Shown here piece after piece: positions 28,696 to 36,728 of a stretch of DNA of 64,000 bases. Below the pieces are notes generated by a model. That model had not been told where the DNA came from. It was given only the letters and a program-made list of their open reading frames with translations, and ran no database searches. Both the position numbers and the translations under genes were made by a program. Within the stretch, counting starts at the first letter, position 1. Each line of letters starts with the position of its first letter. Where the stretch lies: assembly GCA_017516865.1 (NCBI GenBank), contig JAFXAU010000003.1:199909-263908 (forward strand), given 5' to 3'. The DNA is from Bacteroidales bacterium. Lineage in GTDB: Bacteria > Bacteroidota > Bacteroidia > Bacteroidales > UBA1715.

Positions 28696-30735
28696 ATGCA
28701 AACAGGTAAAATTGGTGTAACCACCGAAAACATTTTCCCGGTCATCAAAAAATTCCTTTATTCCGACCAAGAAATTTTCCTACGTGAATTAGTGTCTAAC
28801 GCCGTTGATGCCACACAAAAGCTGAAAACGCTTGCGAAACTTGGCACATACAACAAAGATTTGTCGAACGCGACAGTGCGAATTTCCATAGACGAAAAGG
28901 CAAAAACCATCACCATTTCCGACGATGGTATTGGTATGACTGCCGAAGAAGTTGACAAATACATCAACCAAATCGCATTTTCGGGTGCCGATGAGTTTTT
29001 GAAGAAATTCGAAGGCAAGGCAGAAGCCATCATCGGTCACTTCGGACTTGGTTTCTACTCGGCATTTATGGTTGCAAGTTCGGTGGAAATTCTTACAAAA
29101 TCATATCAAGAAGGTGCCAAAGCAGTAAAATGGACGTGCGACGGCAGCCCAAACTTCACGATTGATGAAATCGAAAAAGAAAACGTCGGTACCGACATCG
29201 TGCTCCACATCGACGCTGACGCCGAGGAATATCTGAAAAAAGAACGTATTGAAGAATTGCTGAAGAAATACTGCAAATTCCTGCCAATTCCTATCGTTTT
29301 TGGTAAAAAACAAGAATGGAAAGACGGCAAATACGTTGATACTGACGAAGATAACCAAATCAACAACACAACACCTGCATGGACAAAGAAACCAGCCGAC
29401 TTGAAAGACGAGGATTATCAGAATTTCTACAGGGAACTCTATCCAATGGCCGACGATCCATTGTTCTACATCCATTTGAACGTGGATTATCCGTTCAATT
29501 TGACGGGTATTTTGTACTTCCCGAAAATCAGAAACAATTTCGAAGTGCAGAAAAACAAAATTCAATTGTACTGCAACCAAGTATTTGTGACCGACTCGGT
29601 TGAAGGCATCGTTCCCGACTTTTTGACCTTGTTGCACGGTGTGCTCGACTCGCCTGACATCCCGTTGAACGTGTCACGTAGCTACTTGCAAAGCGATAGA
29701 AATGTGAAACAGATTTCGAACCACATCACGAAAAAGGTCGCCGACCGTTTGCAAGACATTTTCAAAAACAACCGTGAGGAATTTGAGAAAAAATGGGACG
29801 ATTTGAAATTGTTCATCACATACGGCATGTTGAGCGAAGAGAAGTTCTACGACAGAGCAAAGGACTTCGCACTATTCAAAAACGTTGACGGTAAGTTCTT
29901 TACATACGAAGAATACAAGACGTTGATAAAAGACAATCAGACCGACAAGAACGGAACACTGATTTATTTGTACGCCAACGACCCTGAAAAACAATACAGC
30001 TACATTCAAAAAGCCAAGAACAAGGGCTACGACGTGTTGTTGATGGACGGTCATCTGGATTCTCACCTGATTAGCCAGTTGGAACAAAAATTCGAAAAAG
30101 TTTCGTTCACCCGTGTCGATGCCGACATTATTGAAAACTTGATCAAGAAAGAGGATTTGCAGGAATCAAAACTGACGAAAGAGGAAAAAGACGATTTGTC
30201 AGTCGTATTCTCATCACAGGCATCGAAAGATTTTATGGTTCAGTTCGAAAATCTTTCTGCCGACGAAGCCCCGATAATTGTTACACAGTCGGAATATATG
30301 CGTCGTATGAAGGATATGGCACAAATGAATCCGGGAATGAGTTTCTACAACCAAATTCCTGATTCCTACAATTTGATTGTGAACGCAAACCATCCGTTGA
30401 TTACCAAAATCAATGCCGACAAGATTGCCGCCACAAAGGAAAATCTTGACAAAATCAACAACGACCTGAAACCGTTGAAAGACGAAAAGCAGAAACTCGA
30501 AGATGCGAAGAAAGGCAAGAAAGACGAGGAAATTCCAGCAGCCGACAAGGAACAGTTGGAATCTGTCAACAAGAAAATTGGCGAATTGGAAGACCAAAAG
30601 AAAAATGCCTTGACTGAATACGGCAAATCGAACAAAACAGTAAAACAATTGATTGATTTGGCGCTGATTTCAAACAATATGCTGAAAGGCGAAGACCTTG
30701 AGGAATTTGTAAAGCGAAGCATTAGTTTGTTGTAA
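28696..30735 (+). CDS. htpG: Molecular chaperone HtpG (Hsp90)
   Basis: A 679-residue Hsp90 from the ATG at 28696 (MQTGKIGVTTENIFPVIKKF). GHKL ATPase motifs are visible: LRELVSNAVDATQK, ISDDGIGM and IGHFGLGFYSAFM. The middle domain has VSRSYLQSDRNVK, with the catalytic arginine of Hsp90. The C-terminal domain carries a charged coiled-coil insertion (about residues 585-640, rich in Lys/Glu/Asp) characteristic of Bacteroidota HtpG. It is monocistronic. No heat-shock (HrcA/CIRCE) operator was seen upstream. Confidence 0.96.
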   Translation: MQTGKIGVTTENIFPVIKKFLYSDQEIFLRELVSNAVDATQKLKTLAKLGTYNKDLSNATVRISIDEKAKTITISDDGIGMTAEEVDKYINQIAFSGADEFLKKFEGKAEAIIGHFGLGFYSAFMVASSVEILTKSYQEGAKAVKWTCDGSPNFTIDEIEKENVGTDIVLHIDADAEEYLKKERIEELLKKYCKFLPIPIVFGKKQEWKDGKYVDTDEDNQINNTTPAWTKKPADLKDEDYQNFYRELYPMADDPLFYIHLNVDYPFNLTGILYFPKIRNNFEVQKNKIQLYCNQVFVTDSVEGIVPDFLTLLHGVLDSPDIPLNVSRSYLQSDRNVKQISNHITKKVADRLQDIFKNNREEFEKKWDDLKLFITYGMLSEEKFYDRAKDFALFKNVDGKFFTYEEYKTLIKDNQTDKNGTLIYLYANDPEKQYSYIQKAKNKGYDVLLMDGHLDSHLISQLEQKFEKVSFTRVDADIIENLIKKEDLQESKLTKEEKDDLSVVFSSQASKDFMVQFENLSADEAPIIVTQSEYMRRMKDMAQMNPGMSFYNQIPDSYNLIVNANHPLITKINADKIAATKENLDKINNDLKPLKDEKQKLEDAKKGKKDEEIPAADKEQLESVNKKIGELEDQKKNALTEYGKSNKTVKQLIDLALISNNMLKGEDLEEFVKRSISLL

Positions 30736-30805
30736 CAAAAACAAGCCTGATTTTCAGTCATTTGGAAGTGCAAATATTTTTTTTCAAAAAAAAGGAGGCA
30801 AAGCC

Positions 30806-30835
30806 TTTGAGAGAAAGAAAGAATATGTATATTTG
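30806..30835 (+). promoter_or_regulatory. Bacteroidota promoter of tRNA-Asp (-33 and -7)
   Basis: TTTG at 30806-30809 and TATATTTG at 30828-30835 are separated by 18 bases, close to the sigma-ABfr consensus TTTG-N19-21-TAnnTTTG. The tRNA begins 15 bases after the -7 box. This is the clearest promoter in the window. Confidence 0.7.
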
Positions 30836-30849
30836 CACGTCCAAAAACT

Positions 30850-30923
30850 GGTGCGGTAGTTCAGCTGGTTAGAATATCGGCCTGTCACGCCGAGGGTCGC
30901 GGGTTCGAGTCCCGTCCGCACCG
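30850..30923 (+). tRNA. tRNA-Asp (GTC)
   Basis: A 74-base tRNA. The acceptor stem GGTGCGG pairs with CCGCACC, the discriminator is G, and the D-arm contains AGCTGGTTA. The anticodon loop CTGTCAC gives anticodon GTC (Asp). The T-arm is GCGGGTTCGAGTCCCGT. The CCA is not encoded. A hairpin terminator follows at once. Confidence 0.96.
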
Positions 30924-30924
30924 C

Positions 30925-30954
30925 AAAAGCCTAACGAAAGTTGGGCTTTTTTAT
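30925..30954 (+). terminator. Terminator after tRNA-Asp
   Basis: AAAAGCCTAAC pairs with GTTGGGCTTTT (one G-T pair) around a GAAA tetraloop and ends in a T6 run. Confidence 0.8.
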
Positions 30955-30970
30955 TTAAACAAATAAGCCA

Positions 30971-31345
30971 ATGAAGAAGATTTTTTTCGCTTTCTGCATA
31001 TTATTTTCCATATCGGGATTTTCTCAGAAAACCATTTCAGCCGACGAGGCAAACGAATTAATCAAAACTAGCAAAAAAATTCAAATTGTTGACGTAAGAA
31101 CTCCGCACGAATACGATAGTTCACACGTACAAAACGCCATCAACATTGATTACAGAAACCCCAGTTTTAGAGACAATATTCAAATTCTTGACAAAACCAA
31201 ACCAGTCTTAGTATACTGCCGTTCCGGGAAACGCAGCCTCAATGCAATGAATATTATGATTGGGCTTGGTTTCAACGATGTTTACAACCTCAGAGGCGGC
31301 ATATTAGAATTTGCCCAAAAGCAACCTGAAAGAATAAAGAAATAA
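30971..31345 (+). CDS. Exported single-domain rhodanese-like protein
   Basis: A 124-residue protein with a signal peptide (MKKIFFAFCILFSISGFSQ) and one rhodanese domain (about 22-120): IQIVDVRTPHEYDSSHVQNA and active-site loop VYCRSGKRSLNAMN, with the catalytic cysteine in CRSGKRS. It probably acts in the periplasm as a sulfurtransferase or sulfide/thiol carrier. It begins 48 bases after tRNA-Asp, and the sigma-factor remnant lies downstream. Confidence 0.87.
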   Translation: MKKIFFAFCILFSISGFSQKTISADEANELIKTSKKIQIVDVRTPHEYDSSHVQNAINIDYRNPSFRDNIQILDKTKPVLVYCRSGKRSLNAMNIMIGLGFNDVYNLRGGILEFAQKQPERIKK

Positions 31346-31451
31346 GGCATAGCCGCAAGGGCACATTTTTTAATGTCCACACCAATTCTTTGAAACTTTT
31401 TAATCGACGAAGCGCTTTAATAGGCTTCGTCACCACGTTATAGTTTGGTGA

Positions 31452-31634
31452 CAAGACACCCCGACTCGCAAAATTAAAATCATCGTTCGCTATTTCGGCT
31501 TATTAAACCATGAACCTGAAACAATGGAATCAATTGGCAAATCATTCAACGTAAGTCGCGAAGCAGTCCGTCAGGCAAAAGAACAAGCTTTGAAAAAAAT
31601 TCGCAAACAAGTTACGTACACACAGGCTGCGTAA
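31452..31634 (+). pseudogene. Remnant of a sigma-70 factor, regions 4.1-4.2
   Basis: A 60-codon frame open after a TGA at 31449-31451, ending at TAA 31632. It encodes a sigma region-4 end: TRKIKIIVRYFGL aligns with the RpoD TDREKEIIxMFFGI segment, and TMESIGKSFNVSREAVRQAK aligns with TLEEIGxxFxLTRERVRQIK, then EQALKKIRKQ with EKAIRRLR. The rest of a sigma factor is absent and upstream frames are broken. It is best read as a decayed duplicate of rpoD or a related sigma; translation from the ATG at 31524 as a small HTH protein is possible but unsupported. Confidence 0.7.
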
Positions 31635-31650
31635 ACGCTTCTTCACAACG

Positions 31651-31686
31651 AAAAAGCACTTGCAAGAATTTGCAAGTGCTTTTTTC
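31651..31686. terminator. Bidirectional terminator between the sigma remnant and tRNA-Arg
   Basis: AGCACTTGCA and TGCAAGTGCT form a perfect 10-bp stem around AGAATT, extended by AAAA/TTTT on both sides. The right edge abuts the 3' end of the minus-strand tRNA-Arg, which it also serves. Confidence 0.85.
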
Positions 31687-31687
31687 G

Positions 31688-31761
31688 TGATTCGGTCGGG
31701 ATTCGAACCCGAGACCCACAGCTTAGAAGGCTGTTGCTCTATCCAGCTGAGCTACCGAACC
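31688..31761 (-). tRNA. tRNA-Arg (TCT)
   Basis: Read on the minus strand, a 74-base tRNA: the acceptor stem GGTTCGG pairs with CCGAATC (one G-T pair), the discriminator is A, the D-arm contains AGCTGGATA, and the anticodon loop CTTCTAA gives anticodon TCT (Arg, AGA/AGG). The T-arm is CTCGGGTTCGAATCCCGA. No encoded CCA. Confidence 0.95.
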
Positions 31762-31825
31762 GACCTATTTTGGTGTGGCAAATATACTAATTAACCACAA
31801 ATTCCCAAGTTTACACAAAACTTTT

Positions 31826-33298
31826 TTAGTATGCTATTGCAAACAAAGCTCGTTTGTGCGACGGTTTTCCCGAATAAATGCACGTTCCTTCCTCGTCTGG
31901 TGCATCAAACGGAATGCAACGGACTGTCGCTTTTGTTTCTTCCTTGATTCGTTCTTCTGTCTCGGTTGTTCCGTCCCAGTGAGCCAAGATAAATCCGTCG
32001 CAATTTTTTACTCGTTCCTTGAATTCTTCGTATGTATCTACTTTATATGTGTGTTCTTCACGGAATTTTTTCGCTTTCTCGAACATATTCTTTTGAATAT
32101 CGTCCAAAAGTTTTTCTACATACTCATCAACGTTTTCAAACGGGAGTGTTTCCTTCGTCAACGTGTCGCGACGGGCAACTTCGATTGTTCCGTTTTCAAG
32201 ATCACGGGCACCCATGGCCAAACGAACCGGAACTCCTTGTAATTCATATTCGGCAAACTTCCACCCTGGTTTCTGAGTTTCGTCATCGTCATATTTCACC
32301 GTTATGCCTCTCTTTTCCAATGCCTGCTTAATAAACGACGCTTTTTCTGAAATTGCAGCCAATTGCTCTGCCGATTTGTAGATAGGCACTATCACAACTT
32401 GTATCGGAGCCAATTTTGGAGGAAGCACAAGACCGTTATCATCGGAATGTGTCATAATCAATGCTCCCATCAAACGAGTTGACACTCCCCACGACGTTGC
32501 CCACACGTAATCAGACGTTCCGTCTTTCTTTGTAAACGTCACATCGAACGCTTTGGCGAAATTCTGTCCTAAGAAGTGCGATGTTCCTGATTGCAATGCT
32601 TTGCCGTCCTGCATCAATGCCTCTATAGTATACGTATCGAGTGCGCCGGCAAAACGTTCGTTTGCCGATTTCACACCCTTAATAACAGGGATTGCCAAGA
32701 AATTTTCAGCAAAATCAGCATATACGTTAATCATTTTTTCCGCTTCTTCGCGGGCTTCTTCAGCCGTAGCGTGTGCCGTGTGACCTTCCTGCCACAAAAA
32801 TTCTGCTGTACGCAAAAACAAACGAGTTCTCATTTCCCAACGCACCACATTTGCCCATTGGTTACACAAGATAGGCAAATCGCGATATGACTGAATCCAC
32901 TTTTTATATGTATTCCAAATAATCGTCTCCGAAGTCGGACGGACAATCAATTCTTCTTCAAGTTTTGCATCATCGTCCACAACCACGCCTTTCCCGTCTG
33001 GACTGTTTTTCAAACGGTAGTGCGTAACGACTGCACATTCTTTTGCAAAACCTTCTACGTGACTTGCTTCTTTACTAAAAAAAGATTTTGGTATGAAAAG
33101 TGGAAAGTATGCATTAACATGTCCTGTTGCTTTGAACATAGAATCAAGTTGGTGCTGCATTTTTTCCCAAATTGCATAACCATACGGTTTAATCACCATA
33201 CACCCACGAACCGCCGAAGTCTCTGCCAGATTGGCCTGCACGACAAGTTCATTGTACCACTGAGAATAATTTTCTTTTCTACTTGTAATTTTTGCCAT
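31826..33298 (-). CDS. proS: Prolyl-tRNA synthetase (short, archaeal/eukaryotic-like type)
   Basis: A 490-residue class II synthetase without the bacterial editing insertion, so it is the ProS type 3 form. Class II motifs are visible: motif 1 around [15 protein letters not shown], motif 2 [20 protein letters not shown], and motif 3 [17 protein letters not shown]. The C-terminal domain ends [18 protein letters not shown], with a Tyr terminus typical of this type. Lacking the INS editing domain, it would rely on trans-editing; the ybaK-like deacylase at 3.2 kb fits. It lies just upstream of tRNA-Arg in the same direction. Confidence 0.95.
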   Translation of the reverse strand: MAKITSRKENYSQWYNELVVQANLAETSAVRGCMVIKPYGYAIWEKMQHQLDSMFKATGHVNAYFPLFIPKSFFSKEASHVEGFAKECAVVTHYRLKNSPDGKGVVVDDDAKLEEELIVRPTSETIIWNTYKKWIQSYRDLPILCNQWANVVRWEMRTRLFLRTAEFLWQEGHTAHATAEEAREEAEKMINVYADFAENFLAIPVIKGVKSANERFAGALDTYTIEALMQDGKALQSGTSHFLGQNFAKAFDVTFTKKDGTSDYVWATSWGVSTRLMGALIMTHSDDNGLVLPPKLAPIQVVIVPIYKSAEQLAAISEKASFIKQALEKRGITVKYDDDETQKPGWKFAEYELQGVPVRLAMGARDLENGTIEVARRDTLTKETLPFENVDEYVEKLLDDIQKNMFEKAKKFREEHTYKVDTYEEFKERVKNCDGFILAHWDGTTETEERIKEETKATVRCIPFDAPDEEGTCIYSGKPSHKRALFAIAY

Positions 33299-33393
33299 TT
33301 TTTGGAACAGTTTTTGCTTACTGAAAATAAATTGAAATTTTTTACAAAGGAAAAAAAATTATTGATACTTTTAACAAATCGGAGGATGTAACT

Positions 33394-34620
33394 ATGAAAA
33401 GATTTTTATTACTATCGGTTTTAAGCATAATGATGTTCGCATCATGTGCCTCGTTGGTAACGTTCAACGCACGTTACACAGACGTAACAGAACCTGATGT
33501 CGTATATGCAGCTCCAAGCAACGGAACTACGGCGGCACCAGAAACGACAGTCGAAAGTGACGAGTCGAGCATCGCAAATTCAGACGAATTTTACGAAGAC
33601 GACCACTACTATTCACGTCGTCTCATGTCTTCGTACGATCCGACTTGGGATGTTTCGTTCCGCATCTGGGGACCGTCGTGGTATCTCGGATATTATCCGT
33701 ATAGTTATCGTTACTATTATTATAATGACTACTATTACTGGCATCCGTATCGTACATACTGGTATCATCCATATTGGTCATACCACCGTCCGTACTATCA
33801 CTACCATCATCCGTATTATTACAGTCATCATTACTATGACTATCATAGACCACATCATTCACACATGAAATTCTCCGGTCCTGAATATGGCAGACACGGA
33901 AGAAGCGTTGAGCCACGTTCTACCCCATCGACGAGAACGACAGGTACGAACATACATTCTTCTTCGACGACAAAATCAGCGTCTTCGAACTACGGACCGG
34001 CAAATTCTAACCGTACATCTCCGTCGACAAGAACTTCGTCCAGCTCGTCAGTAAAAAGCTCAACATCGACAAGAACATCGGGCGGACCTGCAAATTCTAC
34101 GAGAACTTCACCGTCGACACGCACAAGCAGTCCATCGGCAAGTTCAAGTTCGACACGCACAAGTACGAGCACGACGCAAAAGTCTACTTCGACTTCGACA
34201 AGAACCTCTGCAGGACCGGCAAATTCTACAAGAACCGCCCCGTCAACACGTTCAAGCAGTTCTTCGTCTACAAGTTCGGGAACGACACGTACAACTCCTA
34301 CGCAAAAGTCTACGGGTACAACGTATAACAGACAGACTCCGTCGTCATCGACAAGAACTTCGAGCTCAACACGCACAAGTTCATCGTCAAGCACGACGAA
34401 AAGCTACAGCAGCAAGCCAAGCAGCAGCTCGTCGTCAAGTTCAAGAAGTTACTCGTCATCAAGCAGTAGCAGACCGAGCAGCAGTTCGTCTTCACGTTCA
34501 AGTTACTCAGGCTCATCGCATTCGAGTTCGTCAAGATCGAGCTATTCAGGATCTTCTCGCTCAAGCAGTTCGAGCTCGTCACATTCAGGAAGTTCATCTT
34601 CTCACTCATCAAGAAGATAG
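33394..34620 (+). CDS. Lipoprotein with Tyr/His-rich and Ser/Thr/Arg-repeat regions
   Basis: A 408-residue protein starting MKRFLLLSVLSIMMFASCAS, a lipoprotein signal with the lipobox cysteine at residue 18. Residues 70-160 are rich in Tyr, His, Trp and Pro. From about 195 to the end it is low complexity, built of imperfect GPANSTRTSPSTRTSS units (three clear copies) and long Ser runs, ending SSSHSSRR. Bacteroidota have many such poorly characterised surface lipoproteins. Function unknown; the disordered Ser/Thr tail could be an O-glycosylation target. An antisense frame in this region is an artefact of the repeat composition. Confidence 0.7.
   Translation: MKRFLLLSVLSIMMFASCASLVTFNARYTDVTEPDVVYAAPSNGTTAAPETTVESDESSIANSDEFYEDDHYYSRRLMSSYDPTWDVSFRIWGPSWYLGYYPYSYRYYYYNDYYYWHPYRTYWYHPYWSYHRPYYHYHHPYYYSHHYYDYHRPHHSHMKFSGPEYGRHGRSVEPRSTPSTRTTGTNIHSSSTTKSASSNYGPANSNRTSPSTRTSSSSSVKSSTSTRTSGGPANSTRTSPSTRTSSPSASSSSTRTSTSTTQKSTSTSTRTSAGPANSTRTAPSTRSSSSSSTSSGTTRTTPTQKSTGTTYNRQTPSSSTRTSSSTRTSSSSSTTKSYSSKPSSSSSSSSRSYSSSSSSRPSSSSSSRSSYSGSSHSSSSRSSYSGSSRSSSSSSSHSGSSSSHSSRR
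33990..34260. repeat. In-gene imperfect repeats encoding GPANSTRTSPSTRTSS
   Basis: Three copies of a segment that starts GGACCGGCAAATTCT (variants) and encodes GPANS(T/N)RT(S/A)PSTR begin near 33995, 34084 and 34214. Spacing varies (about 89 and 130 bases), so this is a degenerate repeat rather than an exact tandem array. Confidence 0.65.
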
Positions 34621-34636
34621 TTAATTAAAAAGTTTT

Positions 34637-34644
34637 TATATTTG
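34637..34644 (+). promoter_or_regulatory. Bacteroidota -7 box ahead of the FadL-like gene
   Basis: TATATTTG followed by CA matches TAnnTTTG and lies 16 bases before the start codon at 34661. No clear -33 TTTG is present. Confidence 0.5.
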
Positions 34645-34660
34645 CAAAAAAATAGTTGAT

Positions 34661-36115
34661 ATGAAAAAGATTAATCTAATCATCCTAAGTCTCATCGGAG
34701 CAATGGCCGTGCATGCTCAAGATTATAATGATGCATTGCTTTACAGCCAGTCATTCAGTGAAGGTGACGCACGTTTTATGGCAATGGGCGGTGCATTGTC
34801 TGCGTTAGGTGGAAACATCGGTGCAATGAGTGTAAATCCGGCAAGTTCCGCAGTATTCAAGAAAAGCGTAATAGAGTTTTCTCCGACATACATATATACA
34901 AAATCGGAAAACCACTATTTAGGCTACGACAAAGCATTTACCAGCTTGCTGAAAGTTCCAAGTTTCGGTTTGGTTGGCTATAAAGCATTGAAAGCCAACG
35001 ACGTATTTATCTCAGGTTTGAGCTTCGGTTTCGCCCTAAACTCACAGAACCGTTATAGCGAAACAATCGACTATACGGGAATCAACAACAATTCTTCATT
35101 GACCGACGATTTTGTTCGCATGGCTAATGCCAACAAATGGGACGACCAATACAACACTTTGGCATATAATTCCTACATAATAGATTATGCGAAAACGGTA
35201 GATACATATTTTTCTGATTTTATTGATAGTTTAGGAAACAAAAGTTACGGAGAATTTCAAGATTTCACAATTGAAAGAGACGGTGCAAAACGCGAGATTT
35301 TATTCAACCTCGGCGTAGATTTCTCTGAATATGTATTTTTCGGTGCAAACTTATCATTCTCAAACTTTTACTATTCCGAAACAAAATTCTTGACAGAAAA
35401 AGACAAAGCGGGAACAAAAGCTTTTTTGGATGAATTTACCTACTCCACCAAACGTGAAGTTGAAGGTACAGGTATCGGCGGTAAATTCGGTATCATAGCT
35501 CGTCCAATCGAATACATTCGTATCGGTGGTGCTATCCACACTCCTGTCATCAACAATATCAACGAGGATTGCGACTTTGTGATGAATGCATCATACGACC
35601 AAGCTATAAATACGGATGGTGACATTACTGCAAAAGATGCAAAATACACAACTTTCGACTACAAAGTTGGGCAACCGGCAAAATTTGTAGGGTCTTTGGG
35701 ATTTGTGTACAAAAACGTTGTAAACATTGGTGTTGATTTGGAAACAATGAACTACGAAAACTGTGAGCTTCGCTCTGATTTACAGTCAATGACAGATCCA
35801 AATAAGCAAATTACCGACGAACTTCAAAAAGTTACAAACTTGAAATGCGGTGGTGAATTCCGTTACGGACCATTCACATTCCGTGCCGGCTATGGAATGT
35901 ACGGCAATCCATACAAAAACATCAAAGTTACACATAACACATATTCAGCAGGTTTAGGTTTGGCAACAAACACATTCTACTACGATATGGCATGGATGCG
36001 GTCTGTATCGGAACAATATAACACATTGTATACTAACCTTGCAGGAAAAGATGTAACTGCAAATTCAAAAATCAAGCGCGACTACATCATGTTCACGTTA
36101 GGTATAAAATTCTAA
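34661..36115 (+). CDS. OmpP1/FadL family outer membrane transport protein (hemin-receptor-like annotation)
   Basis: A 484-residue protein with a signal peptide (MKKINLIILSLIGAMAVHAQ) and the FadL-like start DARFMAMGGALSALGGNIGAMSVNPAS, followed by NPA-type plug residues and many amphipathic beta strands ending MFTLGIKF. Bacteroidota homologues are often labelled hemin receptor, but the fold points to a hydrophobic-substrate channel. It is distinct from PorV at 8.2 kb. It stands alone with its own promoter and terminator. Confidence 0.83.
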   Translation: MKKINLIILSLIGAMAVHAQDYNDALLYSQSFSEGDARFMAMGGALSALGGNIGAMSVNPASSAVFKKSVIEFSPTYIYTKSENHYLGYDKAFTSLLKVPSFGLVGYKALKANDVFISGLSFGFALNSQNRYSETIDYTGINNNSSLTDDFVRMANANKWDDQYNTLAYNSYIIDYAKTVDTYFSDFIDSLGNKSYGEFQDFTIERDGAKREILFNLGVDFSEYVFFGANLSFSNFYYSETKFLTEKDKAGTKAFLDEFTYSTKREVEGTGIGGKFGIIARPIEYIRIGGAIHTPVINNINEDCDFVMNASYDQAINTDGDITAKDAKYTTFDYKVGQPAKFVGSLGFVYKNVVNIGVDLETMNYENCELRSDLQSMTDPNKQITDELQKVTNLKCGGEFRYGPFTFRAGYGMYGNPYKNIKVTHNTYSAGLGLATNTFYYDMAWMRSVSEQYNTLYTNLAGKDVTANSKIKRDYIMFTLGIKF

Positions 36116-36211
36116 GAGAAGCTTAGAGTTATAGATATAAGTTATGGGTATAAATTAAAGCCTAAAGTCTTATATCTTTAATTCAAACTTGTTGAACATT
36201 GATATTTTTAT

Positions 36212-36254
36212 AAAAAGAACCGCCAGATTGGTGCATCAATCTGGCGGTTCTTTT
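36212..36254 (+). terminator. Terminator after the FadL-like gene
   Basis: AAGAACCGCCAGATTG and its complement form a perfect 16-bp stem around GTGCAT, followed by TTTT. It lies about 100 bases after the porin stop codon. Confidence 0.85.
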
Positions 36255-36417
36255 ATTCTCTAATGCTCACACATCTATATACTTTACTGTGTCGCCATGC
36301 CGAACAACAAGAGGCAAAGAATCTGTTTATTTGTCCCAACAACCACATTTCCATTCCTGTCACTCCCTCACGGAAATATCATTAGAACAGAACCTCACCA
36401 TTGTCTGTTGTCCTCTA

Positions 36418-36478
36418 TTCTCTCGCCTTTCAACTCTCAACTCTCGTCTCTCAACTCTCATCTCTCAACTCTCAACTA
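36418..36478. repeat. Polypyrimidine repeat block (CTCAACTCTC family), copy 1
   Basis: Runs of TCTCAACTCTC alternating with TCGTCTC / TCATCTC. It is preceded by a sequence like TGTTGTCCTCTATTCTCTCG that recurs near 36672, 40130 and 40640. Confidence 0.7.
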
Positions 36479-36540
36479 CCGAGATCCCTCTCTACGCTTC
36501 GCTCCGTTCGGGATGACGGCCGTATAGGGACGGAAGAAAA

Positions 36541-36579
36541 GGAGAATGCAGATGCGGCGTTGCCGCATCTGCATTCTCC
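36541..36579. repeat. Perfect 18-bp stem hairpin, GC-rich
   Basis: GGAGAATGCAGATGCGGC pairs perfectly with its complement around a GTT loop. There is no T-tract, so it is more like a REP-type palindromic element than a terminator. Confidence 0.6.
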
Positions 36580-36687
36580 CCCCTTATGATATAACAACCG
36601 TCATTCCGCAGCCGAGCAACGCGAGGCAAGGAATCTAACATACGCTTCGCTACCCAGTCGATCCCCCTCCGTAGTCTATTGTCCTTT

Positions 36688-36728
36688 CGTCTCTCAACTC
36701 TCGACTTTCGTCTCTCAACTCTCAACTA
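36688..36728. repeat. Polypyrimidine repeat block, copy 2
   Basis: TCTCAACTCTCGACTTTCG and related words overlap the stop codon of the T9SS substrate gene, so the repeat reaches the gene end. Confidence 0.65.

Larger units (their letters stand above)
36116..36725. other. Repeat-rich intergenic region
   Basis: These 610 bases hold no convincing gene. They contain a terminator (36212-36254), polypyrimidine CTCAACTCTC repeat blocks (36418-36478 and 36688-36728), an 18-bp perfect hairpin (36541-36579), and two copies of a dispersed element containing GGGATGACGG or its complement (about 36481-36530 and 36598-36655). Short frames here are translations of repeats. Confidence 0.6.

Noticed and set aside
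33990-34394. Antisense frame rich in Asp, Glu, Val and Leu opposite the Ser/Thr lipoprotein
   Set aside because: It is the complement of a Ser/Thr/Arg repeat and has no start context or family features.
36289-36589. Small frames translating to Ser/Leu/Thr-rich peptides
   Set aside because: They are translations of the polypyrimidine repeat (LSTLNSRLSTL-like) with no conservation signal.
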